Source: Streptomyces sp. HUAS CB01
Lineage (GTDB): Bacteria > Actinomycetota > Actinomycetes > Streptomycetales > Streptomycetaceae
DNA length: 64,000 nucleotides
Assembly (NCBI RefSeq): GCF_030406905.1
Contig: NZ_CP129137.1
Location: forward strand, 2,111,001 to 2,175,000
Reading direction: 5' to 3'
Part shown: one piece after another, positions 53,321-62,857 of the stretch
Layout: the number at the start of each line of letters is the position of its first letter
Position numbering within the stretch: the first letter of the stretch is position 1
The notes under the pieces: generated by a model
What the model saw: the letters and a program-made list of their open reading frames with translations, nothing else
Databases searched by the model: none
What the model was told of the DNA's origin: nothing
Made by a program: the position numbers and the translations under genes

Positions 53321-53457
53321 CTCCGCGGAGCGCCACCGGGGTACGGACGGCCGGGGCCGGGCAGGCGCCGGCAGGGCCGGGGGCGTACGGGCCGGGCGCG
53401 TCCACGGTCCCGCGCCCACGTGCCCGTTCCTGCGACCCCGCTGCTCCGAGCCCGCTG
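53321..53457. other. short convergent gap
   Basis: GC-rich spacer between the exported beta-repeat gene and the convergent Bcr/CflA exporter. No strong hairpin was found. Confidence 0.4.
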
Positions 53458-54885
53458 CTACGAGGGACAGCCGGTCTCGTCCGGGCCGTCGGCCGACGCC
53501 CGTACGACCGTGTCCTGGGCCGGCCGTGCACGCCACGGCCGGCACAGCCCCAGGAAGCAGCCCAGCGCACCCATCGCGCACACCAGCTGGACGACGGCCA
53601 TCGGCACCGCGGTCGCCTCGCCGGCGATCCCGACGAGCGGGGAGGCGATCGACCCGACGAGGAAGGAGGACGTGCCGAGCAGCGCCGACGCGGACCCGGC
53701 GGCGTGCGGGGCACGCATCAGGGCCTGGGCGTTCGTGTTCGGCAGGGTGACGCCCATCGCCGACATGAGGACGAAGAGCCCGGCGGCCACGGGAAGCAGT
53801 CCGGTCCCGCCGAAGACACCGGCCGTGACGAGCAGCAGCGCGAGCGCCGCCAGCGCGATCACGGCGAGACCGAACCCCAGGGTCTTGTCCGGGCTGACCC
53901 GGCCCGCCAGCAGCTTGCCGTTGATCTGACCCACCGCGACCAGGCCGATGGAGTTGAGGGCGAAGAGCAGGCCGAACGTCTGCGGCGAGGCGCCGTACAG
54001 GGACTGCACCACGAACGGCGAGGCGGAGATGTAGGCGAAGAGCGCGGCGAAGGCGAGACCGCCCGCCAGCGTGTAGCCGGTGAAGACCCGGTCGGCGAGC
54101 AGGGCGCGCATGGTGCGCAGGGCATGGCCGACACCGCCGCTGTGGCGTCGCTCCGGCGGCAGCGTCTCGTGCAGCCACTTCGCCACCACGAGGGTGAGCA
54201 GCACTCCGATGACGGTGAGGACGTGGAAGACACCGCGCCAGTCGGTGATCCGGAGGATCTGCGCGCCGATGAGGGGCGCCACGATCGGGGCCACTCCGGA
54301 GATCAGCATCAGGGTGGAGAAGAAGCGGGCCATCTCCACGCCGTCGTAGAGGTCGCGCACCACGGCCCGGGCGATGACGATGCCCGCGGCACCCGCCAGG
54401 CCCTGGAGCAGCCGGAAGGCGATCAGCATCTCGGCGCCGGTCGCGAAGGCGCAGGCCGCGGTGGCCGCCACGTACACCGCCATGCCCGCCAGCAGCGGAC
54501 GGCGGCGGCCCCACCGGTCGCTCATCGGGCCGACGACGAGCTGTCCCAGGGCCATTCCGGCCAGACAGGCGGTGAGGGTGAGCTGGACGGTCGCGGCGGG
54601 CGCGTGGAGATCGCCGGTGACCTCCGGGAGGGCCGGGAGGTACATGTCCATGGAGAGCGGCGGGAGCGCGGTGAGGCCGCCGAGCACCAGGGTGACGAGC
54701 AGACCCGCCCGGCGCGCGGCCGTGACGGCGGCGGGTGGCACGACCCGGGCCGAGGACGTGGCCGGGGGCGGGGGCGGAAACGGGGCAGAGGCCGGGGCGG
54801 AGGGCGGAGACGGGGCCGGGGCCGGAACCTGCCCGGAAGCGGAGGGGGATATGTGCTCTGGGATGGTCGGGCCGCTCTCCGGCAT
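53458..54885 (-). CDS. MFS multidrug exporter, Bcr/CflA family
   Basis: A 475-residue exporter with a Pro/Ala/Ser-rich N-terminal tail of about 55 residues and then 12 helices. Family motifs are SMDMYLPALPEVTGDL in helix 1 and VGPMSDRWGRRRPLLAG in loop 2-3. Members export bicyclomycin, chloramphenicol or sulfonamides. ATG at 54885 with AGGAG upstream. It is divergent from the oxidoreductase relic. Confidence 0.88.
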   Translation of the reverse strand: MPESGPTIPEHISPSASGQVPAPAPSPPSAPASAPFPPPPPATSSARVVPPAAVTAARRAGLLVTLVLGGLTALPPLSMDMYLPALPEVTGDLHAPAATVQLTLTACLAGMALGQLVVGPMSDRWGRRRPLLAGMAVYVAATAACAFATGAEMLIAFRLLQGLAGAAGIVIARAVVRDLYDGVEMARFFSTLMLISGVAPIVAPLIGAQILRITDWRGVFHVLTVIGVLLTLVVAKWLHETLPPERRHSGGVGHALRTMRALLADRVFTGYTLAGGLAFAALFAYISASPFVVQSLYGASPQTFGLLFALNSIGLVAVGQINGKLLAGRVSPDKTLGFGLAVIALAALALLLVTAGVFGGTGLLPVAAGLFVLMSAMGVTLPNTNAQALMRAPHAAGSASALLGTSSFLVGSIASPLVGIAGEATAVPMAVVQLVCAMGALGCFLGLCRPWRARPAQDTVVRASADGPDETGCPS

Positions 54886-54913
54886 CAACAGCTCCTGTTC
54901 TGTTCGTCGCCCC

Positions 54914-55090
54914 TATGCTCTCAGCTCGTCCTGGCAACGACCGGTACTCGTTCCGTCCCGAGGCCGCCGAGGTGATGCGGTGCCTGCGGGCCGGGGAGAC
55001 CGAGTCCCCGCTCGTGCCGCTGGACGGCACGCTCGCGGTGATGCGGACGCTCGACGCGGTGCGCGACCGGATCGGCGTCCCTACCCGCAG
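54914..55090 (+). pseudogene. C-terminal relic of a Gfo/Idh/MocA-type oxidoreductase
   Basis: An open segment reads RYSFRPEAAEVMRCLRAGE and then TESPLVPLDGTLAVMRTLD, followed by RDRIGVP. It closely resembles the last 50 residues of Gfo/Idh/MocA dehydrogenases (pattern Y.YEA.EV.RCLRAG..ESP.MPLD.TLAVM.TLD.IR...G..YP). The Rossmann N-terminus is absent. After the relic comes a repeat tract (55100-55215). It probably remains from a deletion. Confidence 0.7.
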
Positions 55091-55099
55091 GAAGCCGGG

Positions 55100-55215
55100 T
55101 ACCCGGAGGGAGTCGGGTACCCGGAGGGAGTCGGGCCCCTCCCGGATCAGGGGCGCGGCCCCCTGCCCGATCAGGGGCGCGGCCCCGTCCCGGCCGGCGG
55201 CCCCGTCCCGGCCGG
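55100..55215. repeat. tandem short repeats
   Basis: An 18-bp unit GGGTACCCGGAGGGAGTC occurs twice (about 55108-55143 region), then GATCAGGGGCGCGGCCCC twice and GGCCCCGTCCCGGCCG twice. In one frame they read as YPEGVG and PDQGRGP blocks. No gene is supported. Confidence 0.65.
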
Positions 55216-55258
55216 GGGACGCGGGCCCGTCCCCCCGCAGGACGAGGCCGCCACCCGG

Positions 55259-56890
55259 TCACACCTGCTCGAGGCCCGGGTTGCCCGCCTCGGTGGCGAA
55301 GGACGCGGCGGTGGTGACCGGCGCGCCCGGGGTCGTGACCGCGGAGACCGTACGGAAGTCGGCGCGGGCCCGCTCGGTGGTGAGCGTGACCGTCACATAG
55401 CCGCGGCGGCCGTTGTAGAACTTCATGTGCGGATTGGCCTGTGTGAGGTTGTCCCAGTTGGCGGGCCTCTCCGCGCCGTCCTTGCCGCTGCTGACGGACG
55501 TGGCGACGATCTCCGTGCCTACGGTCCGCGAGGACGGGTCGTCGAAGTCCTTCTTCAGGTCGAACGCGTAACCGACGTGGACGTCGCCGGTGAGGACGAC
55601 GAGGTTGTCGATGCCGGCGGCCTCGGCGCCGTCGAGGACCCGCTTGCGGGAGGCCGGGTAGCCGTCCCAGGAGTCCATCGAGAGCTTGAAGTCGGGTGTG
55701 GGGACGTTGCGCCGCCGGGCGAACGTGACCTGCTGCGGCACGACGTTCCACAGGGCGTCCGAGGCCCGCCAGCCGTCGAGCAGCCAGCGCTCCTGGGTCT
55801 CGCCCGTCATGGTGCGCGCCGGGTCCTCGGACTCGGGCCCCGGGGTCTGCCAGCCGTCGCCGTACGCCTGGTCGGAGCGGTACTGACGGGTGTCGAGGAC
55901 GTCGAACTGGGCGAGCCGGCCGAACCGCAGCCGGCGGTAGAGCCGCATGTCCGGGCCGGCCGGCCGCTGCGGCATGCGCAGCGGCTGGTTCTCCCAGTAG
56001 GCGCGGTACGCGGCGGCGCGGCGCAGCAGGAACTCCTCCGGCGGGACGTCGTTCTCGGGCGTCTCCCCCGCGTAGTTGTTCTCGGTCTCGTGGTCGTCCC
56101 AGGTGACGACGAAGGGATGCGCGGCGTGCGCGGCGGCGAGGTCCGGGTCGCTGCGGTAGAGCGCGTAACGGAGCCGGTAGTCCTCCAGGGTGACGGTCTC
56201 GCGGTTGAAGTGGGCGGGCAGGCGCCGGTCGGTGTAGTTGCGGGCGCCGCCGACGGCGTTGACTGCGTACTCGTAGAGGTAGTCGCCGAGGTGGAACACG
56301 GCGTCGAGGTCCTCGTCGGCGAGGTGCCGGTACGCGGTGAAGTACCCGTCGTGGTAGGCCTGGCAGGAGACGGCGGCGAGCTTCAGCTCGGAGATCCGGG
56401 CACCGGCGCGGGGCGCGGTGCGGGTGCGTCCGACGGGGCTGATCCAGCGGCCCGCGCGGAAGCGGTAGTGGTACACGCGGTCGGGGTCGAGCCCGGTGAC
56501 GTCGACGTGGACGCTGTGGTCGAACTCGGGGTGGGCGGTGACCTGTCCGCGTCTCGCCACGCGGGTGAAGCGGGCGTCGTGCGCGATCTCCCAGCCGACC
56601 CGGACGCGGGCGCCGGGCAGTCCGCCGCCGGGCTCGTACGGGCGCGGCGCGAGCCGGGTCCACAGCAGTACGGAGCCGGGCAGCGGGTCCCCGGACGCCA
56701 CGCCGAGGGTGAACGGGTCCTCGGCGAGTTTCCCGGCGTCGAGTTCGGCGGCGGCCGCCGTGCCGGCCGCGGGCAGGTTCGCGGCGAAAGCGAGCGCGGC
56801 GGCCGCTCCGGTGGCGGTCAGGAAGCGGCGTCTGCCCATGTGCCGTGCGATGGCCCGGAGTTCGTCCGAGTGGCGTTGTGCGGTCGTCAT
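55259..56890 (-). CDS. phoD: Tat-exported alkaline phosphatase/phosphodiesterase PhoD
   Basis: A 543-residue exported metallophosphoesterase. The Tat signal [10 protein letters not shown] with its Ala-rich core is followed by an Ig-like PhoD N-domain ([21 protein letters not shown]) and the catalytic domain. Metal motifs in order are [34 protein letters not shown] and [10 protein letters not shown]. It would release phosphate from phosphodiesters such as wall teichoic acid in the medium. A good GGGGAGGG site precedes the ATG. PhoP control is usual in the family; I could not find a clear PHO box. Confidence 0.92.
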   Translation of the reverse strand: MTTAQRHSDELRAIARHMGRRRFLTATGAAAALAFAANLPAAGTAAAAELDAGKLAEDPFTLGVASGDPLPGSVLLWTRLAPRPYEPGGGLPGARVRVGWEIAHDARFTRVARRGQVTAHPEFDHSVHVDVTGLDPDRVYHYRFRAGRWISPVGRTRTAPRAGARISELKLAAVSCQAYHDGYFTAYRHLADEDLDAVFHLGDYLYEYAVNAVGGARNYTDRRLPAHFNRETVTLEDYRLRYALYRSDPDLAAAHAAHPFVVTWDDHETENNYAGETPENDVPPEEFLLRRAAAYRAYWENQPLRMPQRPAGPDMRLYRRLRFGRLAQFDVLDTRQYRSDQAYGDGWQTPGPESEDPARTMTGETQERWLLDGWRASDALWNVVPQQVTFARRRNVPTPDFKLSMDSWDGYPASRKRVLDGAEAAGIDNLVVLTGDVHVGYAFDLKKDFDDPSSRTVGTEIVATSVSSGKDGAERPANWDNLTQANPHMKFYNGRRGYVTVTLTTERARADFRTVSAVTTPGAPVTTAASFATEAGNPGLEQV

Positions 56891-57010
56891 CTGGCCCTCC
56901 CCTTGCGGACGTTGTCACTCCGCATTTGAGCCGGGCCCGGCGTCGCCGGATTGTCCGGTACACAACATCCGCGTGTCGGACGGATGAGAACCGTGGAGGC
57001 GGGTCTGCCG

Positions 57011-57016
57011 TACGCT
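57011..57016 (+). promoter_or_regulatory. leaderless-type -10 element of the SDR gene
   Basis: TACGCT (TANNNT) ends 8 nt before the ATG at 57025; no ribosome site is present. Confidence 0.6.
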
Positions 57017-57024
57017 GCGGCGCC

Positions 57025-57780
57025 ATGAGCGCAGAACGGAGAAGTGCGGTGGTCACGGGCGCCGGCTCGGGCATCGGACGCAGCGTCGCGCTGGCGTTCG
57101 CGGGCGCCGGCTGGTCGCTGGCGCTGGCGGGCCGGCGGGCGGACGCGCTGGAGGAGACGGCTTCACTGGCGGGCGGGGCGGACGTCCTCTGCGTCCCGAC
57201 GGACATCACGTCCCCGGACGCCGTCACGGCGCTGTTCGCGGCGGCGCGCGAGCGGTTCGGGCGGGTGGACCTGCTGTTCAACAACGCGGGCACCTTCGGT
57301 CCCGGCGGGGTGCACCTCGAGGATCTCCCCCACGAAGCGTGGCGCCATGTCGTGGACGTCAATCTGACGGGGTCGTTCCTGTGCGCCCAGGCCGCGTTCC
57401 GGGTGATGAAGGACCAGGATCCCCAGGGCGGCCGCATCATCAACAACGGCTCCATCTCCGCACACGCGCCGCGTCCGCACTCGGTGGCGTACACGGCGAC
57501 GAAGCACGCCGTGACCGGCCTCACCAAGTCCCTGTCCCTGGACGGCCGCCCCTACCGCATCGCCTGCGGCCAGATCGACATCGGCAACGCGGCCACGGAG
57601 ATGACGGCCCGTATGGAGACGGGCGCCCTGCAGGCCGACGGCCGCACCGCCCCCGAACCGGTCATGAACGTGGACGACGTGGCCAGGACGGTGCTCCACA
57701 TGGCGGAGCTGCCCCTGGAGGCCAACGTGCAGTTCGCGACGGTGATGTCCACGACGATGCCGTACATCGGCCGGGGCTGA
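57025..57780 (+). CDS. short-chain dehydrogenase/reductase
   Basis: A 251-residue classical SDR. The cofactor motif [12 protein letters not shown] is at 11-22 and NNAG at 86-89. The catalytic Ser143, Tyr156 and Lys160 are in [11 protein letters not shown] and VAYTATKHA. An Arg in the first loop (AGRRADA) favours NADP. The C-terminal segment [14 protein letters not shown] is typical of the family. Substrate unknown. Leaderless start. Confidence 0.9.
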   Translation: MSAERRSAVVTGAGSGIGRSVALAFAGAGWSLALAGRRADALEETASLAGGADVLCVPTDITSPDAVTALFAAARERFGRVDLLFNNAGTFGPGGVHLEDLPHEAWRHVVDVNLTGSFLCAQAAFRVMKDQDPQGGRIINNGSISAHAPRPHSVAYTATKHAVTGLTKSLSLDGRPYRIACGQIDIGNAATEMTARMETGALQADGRTAPEPVMNVDDVARTVLHMAELPLEANVQFATVMSTTMPYIGRG

Positions 57781-58249
57781 CGGGGGTCCGCACCGGGCCC
57801 ACCCGTTGCGAAGGCCCCGCCGGCGCGGCTGCATCCGACACGTCGGCACGTCGCCGGGGCCGCGGCACCCGAGCCACCCGACGGCCTGCGGCCCGCGTGG
57901 CGGGCCCTCCCCGGGGCCCGGGCGGGCCCCCTGGGCGATCCGTCATCCTCAGGAGCCACTCCCCCGGCCGGGCCGTCCCCCCGGGCGGGCCGGGCAGGGC
58001 GCACCGACCCCAGGCGACACGCGAGACGCCGACCCGGGCACCAACCCTCGGAGCCGGACTCCCGCACACCGACCCGCGGGAGCACACGAGGAGCTTCACA
58101 CTGCGGGAAGGGCCCGCACGGGCCGGCCAAGGCACGAGCCCTCGGCGGCGGACGCCCCCGCACCGCCCGCGGAAGCGCGAGAAGCGCGAGAAGCGCGAGA
58201 AGCCTCACACGGCGGGAACAGCGCGCACGGGCGCGGTGTTGGGTGCGGC
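57781..58249. repeat. gene-free gap with an imperfect duplication and 9-bp repeats
   Basis: In this 469-bp gap, 58048-58123 and 58144-58233 are imperfect copies of each other (both end TCACAC.GCGGGAA...GCACGGGC). Inside the second copy AAGCGCGAG is repeated three times exactly (58173-58199). No terminator or gene is evident. Confidence 0.6.
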
Positions 58250-59104
58250 ATGAGCACCGACGCGCGCCCCGACGTCCTCCGGTACACGGCGTTCTCCACC
58301 GACCCCGCCGGCGGCAACCCCGCGGGCATCGTCCTCGACGCCTCCGCCCTCACCGACGCCGACATGCTCGCCGTCGCCGCCGAGCTGGGGTACTCCGAGT
58401 CCGCGTTCCTCCTCCCACGGGGCGAGCGGGCCTTCGCCGTCCGCTACTTCAGCCCCAAGGCCGAGGTCCCGTTCTGCGGGCACGCGACCGTCGCCGCCGC
58501 CATCGCGCTCGCGGAGCGCATCGGGCCCGGAGAGCTGGAGTTCGCGACGCGCGCCGGGACCGTCCCGGTGGAGGTCGCCGAGCGGGACGGCACGCTCCGG
58601 GCCACGCTCACCAGCGTCGAGCCGAGCGTCGCGGGGATCGCGGACGACGACCTCGCCGAGGCGCTCGCCGCGCTCGACTGGACCGGCGCCGGGGACCTGG
58701 ATCCGGCCTTCCCTCCCCGTGTCGCCTTCGCCGGCGCCCGGCACCTCGTCCTCGCCGCCGCGACCCGCGAGCGTCTGGCGGACCTCGCGTACGACGTCGA
58801 CCGCCTCGAGGCCCTGATGCTCCGGCTGGACCTCACCACGGTCCAGCTGGTGTGGCGGGAGTCGGCGACCGTGTTCCACGTGCGCGACCCGTTCCCGGTC
58901 GGCGGAGTCGTGGAGGACCCGGCCACGGGCGCGGCGGCCGCCGCCTTCGGTGCGTACGCCCGCGAGCTGGGTCTGGTGCCCGAGGACGCGGTGCTCACCC
59001 TGCACCAGGGCGAGGACCTCGGGCGGCCGGGCGAGCTGACCGTGACGCTGCACCCGGGCGACCCCAGGGTGCGGGTGAGCGGCGCGGGCACCCGCATCGG
59101 CTGA
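58250..59104 (+). CDS. PhzF-family isomerase/epimerase-like protein
   Basis: A 284-residue full-length PhzF-type protein. It has the N-terminal GGNPAGIV, the catalytic Glu in LGYSESAFLL (about 47), FCGHATVAAAIAL, and the second-domain motif EDPATGAAAAAFGAYARELG. It is longer and more canonical than the gene at 41946 and differs from it throughout, so the two are not recent copies. The reaction is unknown. No clear ribosome site is seen before the ATG. Confidence 0.88.
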   Translation: MSTDARPDVLRYTAFSTDPAGGNPAGIVLDASALTDADMLAVAAELGYSESAFLLPRGERAFAVRYFSPKAEVPFCGHATVAAAIALAERIGPGELEFATRAGTVPVEVAERDGTLRATLTSVEPSVAGIADDDLAEALAALDWTGAGDLDPAFPPRVAFAGARHLVLAAATRERLADLAYDVDRLEALMLRLDLTTVQLVWRESATVFHVRDPFPVGGVVEDPATGAAAAAFGAYARELGLVPEDAVLTLHQGEDLGRPGELTVTLHPGDPRVRVSGAGTRIG

Positions 59105-59216
59105 ACCGCCACGACGCCGAGCCAAACGGGACCGGCCGCACCCCCTCCTCCTACTGCCGAGGCCCGCCCGGCCTCGCTCCTCCCCGCCGGCCGGTGTCGG
59201 TGCGAGCCTCCCGGCC

Positions 59217-59540
59217 TCACGCCTGGCCGGTGTCGAAGCGCGCGATCCTCCCGTCCTCGACGCTGAACCGCCACGCCGTCCGCATCTCGCCCCACGCGTC
59301 GTTGCGGTAGCGGACCACGAGCGATCGCCCACCGTCGGCCTCCGACTCGACGTCCATGTGGCCGCGCGTCGCGAAGATCTCCCGGTCGGACCAGTCGGCG
59401 AGGTCCCGGTCCGAGCCGTCGTCGGACATGGTGGCGCCCGGGGCCAGTGCGGCGTCGAAGGCGGTGCGGTCACCCGCGTTGACCGCCTCGACGAAGGCGC
59501 GCACGGCGGGGTCGCTCAGCTGATCGGGGCGGACGGTCAT
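59217..59540 (-). CDS. SnoaL/NTF2-like small protein
   Basis: A 107-residue protein with an N-terminal helix (PAVRAFVEAVNAGDRTAFDAALAPGATMSDDG) typical of NTF2/SnoaL folds. A curved sheet follows (LVVRYRNDAWGEMRTAWRFSVEDGRIARFDTGQ). It may bind or isomerise a small ligand; nothing more specific can be read. GGAGGAG precedes the ATG. Confidence 0.8.
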   Translation of the reverse strand: MTVRPDQLSDPAVRAFVEAVNAGDRTAFDAALAPGATMSDDGSDRDLADWSDREIFATRGHMDVESEADGGRSLVVRYRNDAWGEMRTAWRFSVEDGRIARFDTGQA

Positions 59541-59930
59541 GGGGGACTCCTCCAGGCGTACGGCGAGGGACGGTCGGGACGGGCCGCGCGGAGCCGACCG
59601 GTCTCGGCCGGGACCACCGTGCCCGCCCCACCCGTACACCTCGGGGTGTCCCGCGCCCCGGACCTTGCGCCACTCGCGGCGCGTCTCCCCCACCGTCACC
59701 TCGCTGAGGGCGTCCCGACCGCTGCCGCCGCGCCCGTCCCGGGACGGCCGGAATTGAGCGACACATGTCAACAATCTCCGTCGGCGTCCTTGCTTTCTCC
59801 GCAGGTTCCTGCCCCAATGACAACCGTCTCTGACTGCCCATCAGCCCCTGCCCCGGGGCCGGTCCCCACGCAGGCAGCGGCGGTCGGCGACGCCATCCCG
59901 TGACCCCCACACACGAAGGCGGGACCCCCG
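59541..59930. other. gene-free gap
   Basis: This 390-bp divergent gap lies between the NTF2-like gene and the secreted-protein gene. Its right half (59755-59880) is less GC-rich and likely holds the promoter of the secreted protein. No specific element was recognised. Confidence 0.45.
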
Positions 59931-60395
59931 ATGAAGCACCGCACCCTCGGCACAGGCATGGCCTTGCTCACCGCGACGGCCGTCGGCGCGCTCGCCCTGG
60001 CGCCCGCGGCCATGGCGGTCGAACCCACGACGGCGACCCTGTCGTTCGACTGCGGTTCGTTCGGCTCCGGCGAGGCGTCCCTCACGGCCACCCAGGACGG
60101 CACCGCGGCCACGATCACCCTGTCCACCTCGGCCATCACCTCACCCTTCCCCCTCTCCGCCAACTCCGTCCGCTCGACCCTCACGCTGACGAAGAACGGC
60201 TCCGGCACGACGACGTTCACCGGCAACGCCAACCCGGCGATCCCGGCCGGCGGCGCGGTCTCCACCGGACCGCTGACCGGCACGGTCGCCTCGGGCGACA
60301 GCCTCGAGGCGACATCCCTCACGGTCGTGGTCTTCGGCATCACGGCGACCTGCCACGCCACGTCCCCGCAGAACCCCGGCCCGTTCGTCTTCTGA
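59931..60395 (+). CDS. secreted beta-rich protein of unknown function
   Basis: A 154-residue protein with a clear signal peptide cleaved after about residue 29 (ALALAPAAMA). The mature part is Thr/Ser/Gly-rich beta sequence with two Cys, in LSFDCGSF and TATCHATS, that could form one disulfide across the sandwich. Ser/Thr and Asn/Gly abundance suggests an extracellular structural or binding protein. No family recognised. Confidence 0.78.
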   Translation: MKHRTLGTGMALLTATAVGALALAPAAMAVEPTTATLSFDCGSFGSGEASLTATQDGTAATITLSTSAITSPFPLSANSVRSTLTLTKNGSGTTTFTGNANPAIPAGGAVSTGPLTGTVASGDSLEATSLTVVVFGITATCHATSPQNPGPFVF

Positions 60396-60725
60396 AGCAC
60401 GGGCCGGGGCCCGTTCGCCTTCTGACGCACGCACCTCGTCTCTTCTGACGCACGCACCGACAGGCCGCGCCCGCGGCCGACCCGAAGCGCGGTGTCACCG
60501 CCACTCCACCGACGGTGACACCGTCCGGGACGGGGCTCACCGGAGAGCCCCCTCCCGCCCCGCCGAGCCCGGCCCACCTCGCCCTCCCCGCCCGGCTCCG
60601 CCCTGCCCTCCACCCCCGTGATCTCCCGCTCCCGCAGCTCTCCCGGCGCCCGCCCCCGCCGCTCGACCTAGTATGAAATGCGAGGTGCGGGGGCATTTGC
60701 CGGAAGGCAGAGGGAGGACCGACCC
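60396..60725. other. gene-free gap before the GH15 gene
   Basis: This 330-bp gap holds the hairpin and the duplicated CTTCTGACGCACGCACC-type block at its left end, then C-rich sequence. A relatively AT-rich stretch (CTAGTATGAAATG, 60668-60680) may be the promoter of the GH15 gene. Confidence 0.5.
60399..60414 (+). terminator. short hairpin after the secreted-protein gene
   Basis: ACGGGCC and GGCCCGT form a perfect 7-bp stem with a GG loop, 4 bp after the stop codon. A CTTCTGACGCACGCACC block follows twice (about 60418-60460). Confidence 0.5.
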
Positions 60726-62585
60726 GTGGCTGCTGAGGTTCCGACGTACGAGGTCACTGGTGGAGCGGGCGCTCCCGGCGGCGCCGGCACCCCCCGCTAT
60801 CTGCCCATCTCCGAACACGGGCTGATCGGCGACCTGCGCAGCGCCGCCCTCGTCGGGACGAACGGCACCATCGACTGGTACTGCTGCGGCCGCTTCGACG
60901 CGCCCAGCGTCTTCGCGTCGATCCTCGACGCCGAGAAGGGCGGCTCCTTCGAGCTGGCGCCGGACGTGCCGGCCCGGACGAAGCAGTTCTACTTCCCCGA
61001 CACCAACGTGCTCATCACGCGCTTCTTCGCGGAGGACGGCGTCGGCGAGATCCAGGACTTCATGCCCATCGCCGACGACTCCCGCGAGGCCGACCGGCAC
61101 CGGCTGATCCGGCGGGTGTTGTGCGTCCGCGGCTCCCTCCCCTTCCGGGCCCTCGTCGCACCGCGCTTCGACTACGGATCCCAGCCGCACAGCGTCCGCA
61201 TGGAGGGCGACTACCCGGTCTTCGCGTCACCCGCGCTGAGCCTCTCGCTGACCTCCAGCGTGCCGGTCGAGACCGACGGCCGCGACGTGTGGTCGCTGTT
61301 CAAGCTGCACGAGGGGGAGACCGCCGTCTTCGCGCTCGACCGGCTGGGCAGCGGCGCGTTCCCTCAGGCGTGCCCCACCACCACGGCCGAGGAGGCGTTC
61401 CAGGCGACGGTGCGCTACTGGCGGCGGTGGCTCTCCAAGTCGCGCTACCGCGGGCGCTGGCGCGAGATGGTGCACCGCTCCGCCCTGACGCTCAAGCTGC
61501 TCACCTACGCCCCCACCGGCGCGATCGTGGCAGCACCCACGACGAGCCTGCCCGAGCAGATCGGCGGGGAGCGCAACTGGGACTACCGCTACGTCTGGAT
61601 CCGCGACGCCGCCTTCTGCGTCTACGCCATGCTCCGGCTGGGCTTCACGGACGAGGCCCAGGCATTCATGCGGTTCCTGACGGAGAACGTCTGCATCTCG
61701 TACGGCGACGAAGGCCCCTTGCAGATCATGTACGGAGTCGACGGCCGCCGTGAGCTGCCGGAACGCGAACTGCCGCATCTGGAGGGCTATCTGGGCTCTT
61801 CCCCCGTCCGTGTCGGCAACGACGCGGTGGACCAGTTGCAACTCGACATCTACGGCGCGCTCATCGACTCGATCTACCTCTACGACAAGTGGGGCGAGCC
61901 GATCTCCAGCGAGCAGTGGGACCACGTCTGCCGCATCGTCGAGTGGGTCTGCGAGAACTGGGACCAGCCCGACGAGGGGATATGGGAGACCCGTGGCGGA
62001 CGCAAGAACTTCCTGTACTCCCGGCTGATGTGCTGGGTGGCGATCGAGCGCGCCATGCGCATCGCGCGGCGCCGCGGACTGCCCGCCGACATGGTGCGCT
62101 GGGGCGGCGTGCGCGACGCGATCTACCGGCGGATCATGAGTCGCGGCTGGTCGGCCGAGCGCAACGCCTTCGTGCAGCACGAGGACGACAGCGTCCTCGA
62201 CGCCGCCCTGCTGATGATGCCGCTGGCCAAGTTCATCTCCCCGACCGACCCGAAGTGGCTCCTGACCCTCGACGCGCTCGGCGACGAACTGGTCTCGGAC
62301 TCCCTGGTCTACCGCTACGACCCGCAGGCCAGCCCGGACGGGATGCGCGGCGAGGAGGGCACGTTCTCGATCTGCTCGTTCTGGTACGTCGAGGCCCTGG
62401 CCCGCGCCGGCCGCCCGGACGAGGCGAGGCTGGCGTTCGAGAAGATGCTCACGTACGCCAACCATCTCGGCCTGTACGCGGAGGAGATCGGGCACACGGG
62501 CGAGCAGAACGGCAACTTCCCGCAGGCGTTCACCCATCTGTCCCTGATCAGCGCGGCCTTCATCCTGGACCGCGCGCTGGGCTGA
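60726..62585 (+). CDS. GH15 glycoside hydrolase (glucoamylase/trehalase type)
   Basis: A 619-residue cytoplasmic GH15 enzyme. The beta-sandwich N-domain (YLPISEHGLIGDLRSAALVG, GTIDWYCCGRFDAPSVFA) is followed by the helical barrel with ERNWDYRYVWIRDAAF at about 280-296 and the late EEGTFSICSFWYVEAL (catalytic acid region, about 545-560). Actinobacterial relatives hydrolyse trehalose, others starch dextrins; both are possible here. The GTG start has GAGGACC upstream, and there is no signal peptide. A strong terminator follows. Confidence 0.9.
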   Translation: MAAEVPTYEVTGGAGAPGGAGTPRYLPISEHGLIGDLRSAALVGTNGTIDWYCCGRFDAPSVFASILDAEKGGSFELAPDVPARTKQFYFPDTNVLITRFFAEDGVGEIQDFMPIADDSREADRHRLIRRVLCVRGSLPFRALVAPRFDYGSQPHSVRMEGDYPVFASPALSLSLTSSVPVETDGRDVWSLFKLHEGETAVFALDRLGSGAFPQACPTTTAEEAFQATVRYWRRWLSKSRYRGRWREMVHRSALTLKLLTYAPTGAIVAAPTTSLPEQIGGERNWDYRYVWIRDAAFCVYAMLRLGFTDEAQAFMRFLTENVCISYGDEGPLQIMYGVDGRRELPERELPHLEGYLGSSPVRVGNDAVDQLQLDIYGALIDSIYLYDKWGEPISSEQWDHVCRIVEWVCENWDQPDEGIWETRGGRKNFLYSRLMCWVAIERAMRIARRRGLPADMVRWGGVRDAIYRRIMSRGWSAERNAFVQHEDDSVLDAALLMMPLAKFISPTDPKWLLTLDALGDELVSDSLVYRYDPQASPDGMRGEEGTFSICSFWYVEALARAGRPDEARLAFEKMLTYANHLGLYAEEIGHTGEQNGNFPQAFTHLSLISAAFILDRALG

Positions 62586-62596
62586 CCACCCGAGTG

Positions 62597-62622
62597 GGGC
62601 ACCGCCGGGGAGGCCGGTGCCC
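62597..62622 (+). terminator. hairpin terminator after the GH15 gene
   Basis: GGGCACCG and CGGTGCCC are perfect 8-bp arms around a 10-nt loop, 12 bp after the stop codon. Confidence 0.75.
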
Positions 62623-62857
62623 GTCGCTGCTCAGGGGCACACATCGAGTCCACATGGTCGGAGGCGGGGCTGACCAGATCACGGTCACTCTTCGCGAACG
62701 CGGTCTCCGGCGCCCCACTCCCCTTGCCGACGCCGGCTCTGGAACCGTGCGCCTCCTCGGCCTCCGCGACGAGGATCGCGGCGAGTTTTCGGTAATCATC
62801 CCCCGACTGGCATGATCGATTGAATGTTCGAGGTGAACGGACCGGAGGGGGAACGGG

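Noticed and set aside
52870..54975. Large forward frame opposite the Bcr/CflA exporter
   Set aside because: It is a shadow with Arg/Gly/His-rich composition; the exporter on the other strand has clear membrane helices and a ribosome site.
56906..57010. PHO box search between phoD and the SDR gene
   Set aside because: No direct repeat close to GTTCACC was found, so no PhoP site is reported.
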